Shown here: positions 61,701 through 64,000 of the stretch, piece by piece
Position numbering within the stretch: the stretch's first letter is position 1
How the letters are laid out: every line of letters begins with the position of its first letter
DNA from: Branchiostoma belcheri
Lineage: Eukaryota > Chordata > Leptocardii > Amphioxiformes > Branchiostomatidae
DNA: 64,000 bases
Assembly (NCBI RefSeq): GCF_001625305.1
Contig: NW_017804387.1
Span: 1,016,584-1,080,583 of the forward strand
Direction: 5' to 3'
Notes under the pieces: model-generated
Told to the model about the DNA's origin: nothing
Database searches by the model: none
What the model saw: only the letters and a program-made list of their open reading frames with translations
Made by a program: the position numbers and the translations under genes

Positions 61701-64000
61701 ATGCAAAGAATTACGTCGATAAAAGTTAGACATCCGGATGATGGTTACTCAAGAAAATGGTAACTCAAGTAACGTACTGGATAGATCTAGAAATGTATCC
61801 AGTAACTATTTTCTTACATGTACATACTTAAAAATTAACAAACATAAAATCATGACCACTAGAATAAAGTGGATCCTCTACAGTTTTGGAACATTGTTTG
61901 AAACTCTCTGCGGGTCTGTGGGGTCGTGTGGCGTAGCAGCAGCGTTCTCGACTCGGAACCAGAGGCCCCTTCGAGTCCTGACATGCCACTGATTTTGTGC
62001 CCTTGGGAAAGGCACTTTACTTTACGACTTTCCTCACTTCGCTCAGGTGTAAATGAGTATTGTACTGTCCCTGTGTTGGTGGCGGCATTAATATAGGTTG
62101 AAAAAACTTTAGTGTGCCGTCACCACGTCTTATGATTACATGTTTCGGAATAGAAAAAACTCTCTGCGCCCTCTAAATCGTCTGCTATCAACAACAGCCA
62201 ACATCTAGATGATGTGCTTACCCTCTCATAGTACTGTGTGCTGTCGTTCACCTCCAGTCTTCTGCCGTTGACCAGCCAGGTGTAGGTGACGTCCAGACGG
62301 CGGTCCGTCCGTGCCGTACACCGGAGAGTCTTCAGTCCTCCCGCGTCAACTGTCGTATCGGACGGGCTGGTCGTGATGACCGTGGCCTCTGCAGTGGTGC
62401 AAGCATAGAAACAAATTTTAGTTTTCCGATGGCTGAACAGTCAAGGCGTAACAAACCAAGACCAACTTTGTAGTTCTAAAGGACACAAAAGTTAGACAAA
62501 TTCGAGTTAAAGTTTTACATATTTGTTCAAACTTACGGGCAACTCTGACTTCCCCCGTCGAACTTGCAGAGCCCAGATCGTTGAGAACGGAGACTGTGTA
62601 CAGTCCGGCATCGTTCATGGATATATCATTGATCTCAAGATACCCGTCACTCGTTATGTTATACCTGAAAGACAAAATAGATTTCAAGAGTCTCGATGTT
62701 AGAGACAGATTTGAATTTATCTTTACATGTAATGGTCCCCACAACGCAAAAATAAGTAGATATATAAAGGAATGCTTTGTTATTAGAAAACAATTCCGAA
62801 ACTTGTGATTAGCCCACTCGAATGTAACACTTTATCAAATACTTGTGCTATCCCTTATCTTTTTAATAATTATGATATAGATTTGTTAGGTTTTATTTGA
62901 CATTAGGTATATTATATTGTTTGTTCATTTCTTTATGTAGTTTGCCATACATTGTACCATGTGCAATTGTCGTGCAATAAAGTTCTTCTTCATAAGGCCT
63001 ACAGAAACGGAGATGGGCACCATATGTAGGAAACAACTTTGGCTTTGACTGCGAATCCTATAAAAACTGCCAATGTACACAATACTTTTCTGAAAAAAGT
63101 ACATTATTCTTAGAAATCTCCAAAGTTTATTCAAGTTTTCAACACTAGACTGATCAACAAAAAACTTCGTCCAACCATTATCTACCAAAACGTTGGGCAA
63201 TCCATCTTCCTTAGCATGGGGTGAAAGACTTAAACCCCTTAAATAGTTTAAGTAGACATAATTTAGGATAGTTATCATTTCTTTAATTCATTTTTATTAC
63301 ATAATTCATTTCTGTGTCAAGTATACAGACATTTTATACAAGTGCTGTTTTGTTTTGTGTTGTTTGTTTTGCTTACAATTGGTCTCTGGGCATAGTCTTG
63401 CAATAAAGGTATCATAAAAGCTATACATGAGGTGCAACTTTATGTACATATAAAAGAGCCAATACAATATGTCGTTCTTGCAGTGCAACGTTTTGTAACT
63501 GCTTCTTGCATACTCCTTTAGGCCTCGTTCATGATTGAAAGTGTTCCGGTTTGGCCACGATCCGAATCAAAACGGAATATATTTTGCATCCGTGATTCAA
63601 AACTTGCACCCACAGTGGAAACGGTTTTACACCTCGAATTGACTTGCATTTCATATGTATATCACAATTTCTTTGAACATTTCCTGGGAACCCGGCTCGT
63701 AAGGCGGAGAGTTTACGCCTGTTCGGGCGAGTGGTCGCTCGTTCCCGACTCATGTCCTCCCCATAGGCTGTGCCCCGGACGCATCTGGCGCAAATTCCCA
63801 CGGTCCGCCGCCCCAACGCCCCCGTTGGGCTACCACTCGCCCTCACGCCCAGAGTAGGTTCTAGTGCACCCACCATCCAGTTTCCTCTGATTAATCACAC
63901 CATCATCCTGTGGCTACTGCCACCAATATAGATACTCAGTACTGAATCTTAATGTTAATCCAGATTGTACTCACTTGCTGCCTTGCTGTACGCTCGAGGT
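40669..64000 (-). CDS. Gene B: L1-type receptor with cytoplasmic CARD and Ig domains (3' part, 23 exons)
   Basis: Exons in transcript order: 64000-63975 (partial), 62664-62537, 62388-62222, 61546-61429, 60374-60168, 58172-58032, 56663-56596, 55234-55073, 54092-54017, 53560-53379, 52806-52612, 52102-51997, 51776-51643, 51534-51495, 51228-51128, 46773-46605, 45784-45689, 45017-44895, 43707-43558, 42540-42379, 42015-41713, 41266-41049, 40761-40669. All junctions are AG/GT with matching phases; the total is 3165 nt, 1054 codons plus TAA. Domains: Ig5, Ig6, three FN3, one transmembrane helix, CARD, Ser/Thr/Pro-rich linkers, an Ig domain, an acidic tail ending SSMV. The outside half is L1-family by sequence and by exon match to gene A. 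The roughly 500-residue tail is unlike the 110-150 residues of known L1 proteins and has no FIGQY. Ig1-4 and the start lie off the right edge. Confidence 0.85.
41049..42015 (-). CDS. Gene B proline-rich segment and cytoplasmic Ig domain (exons 41713-42015 and 41049-41266)
   Basis: The first exon (303 bp) codes a proline-rich run (RRPGPLAPPAQPPPPVPAP) and a coding 12-bp repeat giving APVS three times, then EPVYSTPS, and starts an Ig fold at PFEAQSGQRVTAEDGWPVII. The second (218 bp, joined in phase 1) gives ADEVRWLYEGRELPN, HLLHINGVNRQNAGVYTCQG and EGTVSCDVIIDIAG. The core W, the D/N-x-G-x-Y-x-C and G-strand fit an I-set Ig domain of titin/MyBP-C type; the B-strand cysteine is replaced (VIIEV). 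Because the only membrane helix is upstream, the domain should be cytoplasmic. Confidence 0.78.
41328..41575 (+). repeat. Dispersed repeat shared with 44500-44700
   Basis: Shared words include GAAATTTCCCC or GAAATTCCCCGG, ACAATAAACAGT or ACAATGAACAGTGG, and AAGGACTACGG or AAGGACTGCGA. The unit resembles a SINE-like or LINE-tail fragment; I could not assign it. Confidence 0.45.
42175..42338 (-). mobile_element. tRNA-derived SINE copy (minus) in gene B tail intron
   Basis: Same body (CCTTTTCCAAGGGCACAGG) and head (GCCACACAACCC) as the other copies, with an adjoining piece of the TTTAAAGGCATCC MITE end. It sits between exons 42540-42379 and 42015-41713. Confidence 0.6.
42379..42540 (-). CDS. 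Gene B tail exon: YDLP and Ser-rich linker
   Basis: 162 bp, phase 1 to 1, coding TSPKSSREHTNEGFDDYDLP, PYPPSHRAKSRSGSSQQSP, then RSSERMDLDLA. YDLP (42470-42481) has the pY-x-x-P form bound by Crk-family SH2 domains when phosphorylated. No FIGQY is seen; FDDY is not equivalent. Confidence 0.78.
43036..43524. mobile_element. 489-bp near-perfect foldback element, copy 1
   Basis: The whole element is an inverted repeat with about 230-bp arms, from CCAGTTTCCTATCCCCAGAA to TTCTGGGGATGGGAAACTGG, around a short centre near GCTATACTGATGC. Copies or fragments are at 57591-58005 and 58283-58383. Confidence 0.85.
43558..43707 (-). CDS. Gene B tail exon wedged between foldback elements
   Basis: 150 bp, phase 1 to 1, coding PSPLVTPTTSSDKHIYAEIK, a lysine-rich stretch, then QQNIAFQGDDNNGFY. 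The acceptor (CATCTTGTAG) has a weak pyrimidine tract and the donor (TACG then GTCGGT) is non-optimal. A foldback element starts 11 bp upstream and another ends 33 bp downstream. Frame-neutral skipping is possible, so the exon may be alternative. Confidence 0.65.
43719..44001. mobile_element. 283-bp foldback element
   Basis: Arms of about 100 bp from ACATGTTTAAAGTTAAAACT to AGTTTTAACTTTAAACATGT, with CAGTAGACTGACCCA mirrored inside. The left end is 11 bp from the acceptor of exon 43707-43558. Confidence 0.85.
44100..44860. mobile_element. GCCGAAC-rich foldback element interrupted by other repeats
   Basis: Its ends (GTCACACAGCCGAAT at left, GAATGTGAGACAGGGGCTT at right) match the family. The middle is broken by AT-rich sequence and by a roughly 200-bp repeat (44500-44700) that also occurs at 41328-41575. 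It ends about 35 bp before the donor of exon 45017-44895. Confidence 0.5.
44895..45017 (-). CDS. Gene B tail exon: YEDM and Ser-rich linker
   Basis: 123 bp, phase 1 to 1, coding DALETKMKYEDMNNSHYSMD, then LDPTGPRARSKQRLVSSSTE. Tyr-containing YEDM and HYSMDL could be kinase or adaptor sites, though this is not testable here. Frame-neutral if skipped. Confidence 0.75.
45689..45784 (-). CDS. Gene B tail exon: Gly/Ser-rich linker
   Basis: 96 bp, phase 1 to 1, coding SISGSGENGVFGSMPLKTPS and GSEGDSISIH. It is low-complexity, probably disordered. Its length is divisible by three, so skipping would keep frame. Confidence 0.75.
45985..46260. mobile_element. GCCGAAC-rich foldback element, partial copy
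   Basis: It contains GTTGGCCTCCCAAAACACTA, GCCGAACGACCCACAATAAT, GTAGGTCGGAGCAAAGTCGG and the TCAAATTTGACTCAAATTTA block of the family. Confidence 0.5.
46605..51228 (-). CDS. Gene B CARD domain (exons 51128-51228 and 46605-46773)
   Basis: Joined in phase 0, the two exons give about 89 residues that fit the six-helix CARD pattern: MTHAHKKQLLRHKPTLVKTV (helix 1), DPEPVINHLVQKEVI (2), PKTMAGQLRSP (3), KPEEAHERLLTVLPSRPD (4), PAFFHYCDAVRKQ (5), DSGLADQLERK (6). The L-L-x-x-L-P-x-R-x-x-x-A-F-x-x-(F/Y)-x-x-A core and the LA-x-x-L end are as in RAIDD and caspase-9 CARDs. CARDs pair homotypically to recruit caspases or adaptors such as BCL10. The domain lies right under the membrane. A death-effector or death domain is the alternative, but the L-L-x-x-LPSR motif favours CARD. 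The 5.4-kb... intron span between the exons is 4354 bp and contains a LINE. Confidence 0.8.
47055..47211. mobile_element. 157-bp TAGCCTCTACCAGG-ended element
   Basis: TAGCCTCTACCAGG and CCTGGTAGAGGCTA are exact inverted ends. Related text occurs at 26825-26945 and near 40930. It lies in the CARD intron beside an ATG microsatellite (47009-47030). Confidence 0.75.
47286..50932 (+). mobile_element. 5'-truncated LINE (Tx1/L1-like) with 13-bp target duplication
   Basis: A non-LTR retrotransposon in antisense to gene B. It begins inside the endonuclease (RLDYIFVSES, APSPDHSAVKVHF), continues through RT (FVDFRKAFDTLEW, RGVRQGDPLSGLLF, MYADDTTI) and a C-terminal zf-RVT-like motif (DQCPYCEEKQTIVHLFAECH), and ends at 50746. 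An AATAAA and A-rich tail run to 50932. AATAAGTTCAGAA flanks it at 47273-47285 and 50933-50945. Frameshifts near 48215, 49300 and 49600 and an internal rearrangement make it dead. The spacing and text suggest the Tx1 branch of the L1 group; the clade is inference. Confidence 0.9.
48458..48876 (+). repeat. Internal rearrangement in the LINE
   Basis: A 132-bp RT segment is present twice, identically (48458-48589 and 48745-48876). Between them sits a 160-bp copy (48588-48747) of the element's own 3' region (49995-50154), with one mismatch. Junctions share AC and AGC microhomology. Confidence 0.95.
51495..51534 (-). CDS. Gene B 40-bp juxtamembrane microexon
   Basis: Acceptor CTGTTTCAG, donor GTAAGT, phase 0 to 1, coding VPAEISLDNMATN. 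Skipping it would shift frame, so it is probably constitutive. It links the membrane segment to the CARD. Confidence 0.7.
51643..51776 (-). CDS. Gene B transmembrane exon
   Basis: Phase 1 to 0. About 23 hydrophobic residues start at WLPTLLWVFLALLILL and run through a CCCLGCYWY stretch, followed by a basic stop-transfer KNVRRHTKLK. The clustered cysteines at the inner face are possible palmitoylation sites (inference). Confidence 0.9.
51997..53560 (-). CDS. Gene B FN3 domain 3 with convertase site and RGD (three exons)
   Basis: Exons 53560-53379, 52806-52612 and 52102-51997 join in phase 0. Strands A-C are ATLSFSPPQYRGN and LYYVIRYWKS. A roughly 45-residue Arg/Pro-rich insertion (PRRYRRNPDEPHLRVRRADA) follows, then GLDPDQQYRFSVRART, the F-G loop DGGRGDYS, and REVSGKTL. 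L1-family proteins are cut by proprotein convertases at a dibasic site in FN3-3; RVRR (52678-52689) fits. RGD is at 52070-52078. A short linker leads to the membrane helix. Confidence 0.83.
53111..53302. mobile_element. GC-rich TIR MITE, copy 2
   Basis: Same inverted ends as 2240-2436 (TGAGGCCACATTTCCAAACC and its complement). It lies in the gene B intron between exons 53560-53379 and 52806-52612. The interiors of the two copies differ, so they are separate insertions of one family or old copies. Confidence 0.75.
54017..56663 (-). CDS. Gene B FN3 domain 2 (three exons)
   Basis: Exons 56663-56596 (ends LRITWE), 55234-55073 (FGYRVMFRRRGVSTWGRDE, ends YYVPYD) and 54092-54017 (VKVQAFNDLGNGPESDMVTV, then YSSGG) all join in phase 0. 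The VPY-x-VKVQAFN-x-x-G-x-GPE-x and YSSG pattern is an L1-family hallmark. The intron between the last two exons has no counterpart in gene A. Confidence 0.85.
55919..55992 (+). tRNA. tRNA-Ile (anticodon GAT), intronic
   Basis: A 74-nt cloverleaf with acceptor stem GGCCGGT/GCTGGCC (with G-T pairs), D stem GCTC/GAGC, anticodon stem TCGTG/CGCGA, loop CTGATAA, T stem GCGGG/CCCGT and discriminator A. The A box (TAGCTCAGTTGG) and B box (GGTTCGACC) are intact, no CCA is encoded, and a TTTTT follows at about 56000. It lies in a gene B intron on the opposite strand. Confidence 0.95.
57591..58005. mobile_element. Long foldback element, copy 2 (left end lost)
   Basis: Palindromic with 43036-43524: AGGCATCGGAATGATCCTGT, CAACATTAATTAAA, GTAACGTTACAAACCACATG, and the mirrored arms. 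The right outer arm (TGCATTCTGGGGATGGGAAA) is present, the left one is missing. It ends 26 bp from exon 58172-58032. Confidence 0.8.
58032..60374 (-). CDS. Gene B FN3 domain 1 (exons 60168-60374 and 58032-58172)
   Basis: The first exon (207 bp, phase 1 to 1) has GVGSNWVELQWLPVP and VEYLIEGVAIPEP; the second (141 bp) has SGLSSNTLYKFRVMELNPFG and LSDPSLPTGEVRTLPA. The intron contains three copies of an unusual 22/25-bp array and the scaffold gap. Confidence 0.83.
58283..58383. mobile_element. Long foldback element, short internally deleted copy
   Basis: GTTTCCCATCCCCAG and CTGGGGATGGGAAAC are inverted ends of the 43036-43524 family around about 70 bp of its arm (TCCTATGCAAATGAGG). It lies about 110 bp upstream of the exon 58172-58032 acceptor. 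Confidence 0.7.
58691..58980 (+). repeat. 22/25-bp array block, copy 1
   Basis: About ten units of TTTTGGTGTTTTACACTGCA (22 bp) or the TTTTGCTGTGTTTTACAC variant (25 bp) are preceded by TACCGTGGCCGACAAGTAC and followed by CCCCTTTTATAATGGACGG, then the N gap. Confidence 0.9.
58981..59000. other. Assembly gap (20 N)
   Basis: Twenty undetermined bases between two near-identical array blocks. The true length and order here are unknown. Confidence 1.
59156..59480 (+). repeat. 22/25-bp array block, copy 2
   Basis: Near-identical to copy 1 including unit order and flanks, then extends through CGGTCCCCCTGTCAGGTCAA and AGATGGCGGC. It may be a real duplication or a gap-spanning assembly duplicate. 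Confidence 0.88.
59817..60142 (-). repeat. 22/25-bp array block, inverted copy 3
   Basis: The same flanks and units in reverse orientation, with different unit order. It ends 25 bp from the donor of exon 60374-60168. Copies 2 and 3 face each other across about 340 bp. Confidence 0.88.
61093..61370. mobile_element. 278-bp TIR element
   Basis: CACACTTCCCATAATGCC and about 20 more bases are inverted at the other end (GGCATTATGGGAAGTGTG), with TAGTAAAGATCACGGATATG inside both arms. It has no coding capacity and lies in the intron between Ig6 and FN3-1, 58 bp from exon 61546-61429. Confidence 0.8.
61429..62388 (-). CDS. Gene B Ig domain 6 (two exons)
   Basis: Exons 62388-62222 and 61546-61429 join in phase 0: ATVITTSPSDTTVDAGG, TLRCTARTD, VTYTWLVNGRR, then NGDLIIKNADPSLSGTYTCS. 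The intron carries a SINE. It is the partner of gene A exons 4936-4764 and 4108-3988. Confidence 0.85.
61919..62132 (+). mobile_element. tRNA-derived SINE copy (plus) in gene B intron
   Basis: It begins GGGGTCGTGTGGCG, contains CCCTTGGGAAAGGCACTTTA, and ends GTGCCGTCACCACGTC, in the 0.7-kb intron before exon 61546-61429. The B box is partly damaged. Confidence 0.65.
62537..64000 (-). CDS. Gene B Ig domain 5 (exons at 63975-64000+ and 62537-62664)
   Basis: The edge exon ends in phase 2 at a GTGAGT donor (..QQGS then AA+G lysine). The next exon, 128 bp, gives YNITSDGYLEINDIS and AGLYTVSVLNDLGSAS. The F-strand cysteine is replaced by valine, as in gene A Ig5, where it is phenylalanine. The 1.3-kb intron holds a LINE 3' fragment and a GC-rich patch (63700-63860) I cannot assign. 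Confidence 0.8.
62684..63000 (+). mobile_element. LINE 3' end fragment (plus), gene B intron
   Basis: It begins in frame with FKSLDVRDRFEFIFTCNGP and ends with a stop near 62808 and a tail ATTGTCGTGCAATAAAGTTC. An inverted partner is at 21065-21362. It starts just 20 bp from the acceptor of exon 62664-62537. Confidence 0.55.

Noticed and set aside
63529-63876. GC-rich open frames on both strands in the Ig5 intron.
   Set aside because: Both strands are open because of base composition; no motif or splice support.

Overview
The window looks like a stretch of an invertebrate-deuterostome nuclear genome, most likely amphioxus (Branchiostoma). It has short exons in long AT-rich introns, many foldback and MITE-like repeats, a scaffold gap of 20 N, and two divergent tandem copies of an L1-type (L1CAM/neurofascin/neuroglian) cell-adhesion gene. 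The species call is an inference. No database search was possible.

Layout. Gene A, minus strand, runs from about 13.6 kb to beyond the left edge. It has a signal peptide, six Ig domains, two complete FN3 domains and the start of a third: 18 coding exons, 899 codons, open through every junction. Its likely 5' UTR exon and promoter lie near 19.25-19.5 kb. The interval 19.5-40.6 kb is largely intergenic or intronic and rich in repeats. A CpG-rich segment at 35.15-35.5 kb may start a spliced plus-strand noncoding transcript that ends near 38.1 kb. Gene B, minus strand, enters from the right edge and ends at a stop codon at 40,669. I could join 23 exons in phase, giving 1,054 residues in the window: Ig5, Ig6, three FN3 domains, a transmembrane helix and a cytoplasmic tail of about 500 residues.

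The most unusual feature is that tail. Just inside the membrane gene B encodes what I read as a complete CARD (caspase-recruitment domain), made from exons 51128-51228 and 46605-46773. After it come Ser/Thr-rich linkers with Tyr motifs (including YDLP), a proline-rich stretch, a cysteine-poor Ig domain that must be cytoplasmic, and an acidic tail ending in SSMV, a class I PDZ-ligand pattern. No FIGQY ankyrin-binding motif was found. Outside the cell the third FN3 carries a furin-type RVRR site and an RGD in its F-G loop. Together this suggests an adhesion receptor wired to CARD signalling, loosely analogous to the death-domain receptor UNC5. The function is inference.

The genes share exon phases and several exon lengths, so B and A are head-to-tail paralogs. 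Whether A also has a CARD tail cannot be seen. Introns hold a 5'-truncated LINE with a double template-switch scar, at least six foldback/MITE families, tRNA-derived SINEs, Helitron-like ends, a 27-bp minisatellite and an intronic tRNA-Ile. Repeat ends often lie 10-60 bp from exon boundaries; one 150-bp tail exon is squeezed between two foldback elements.
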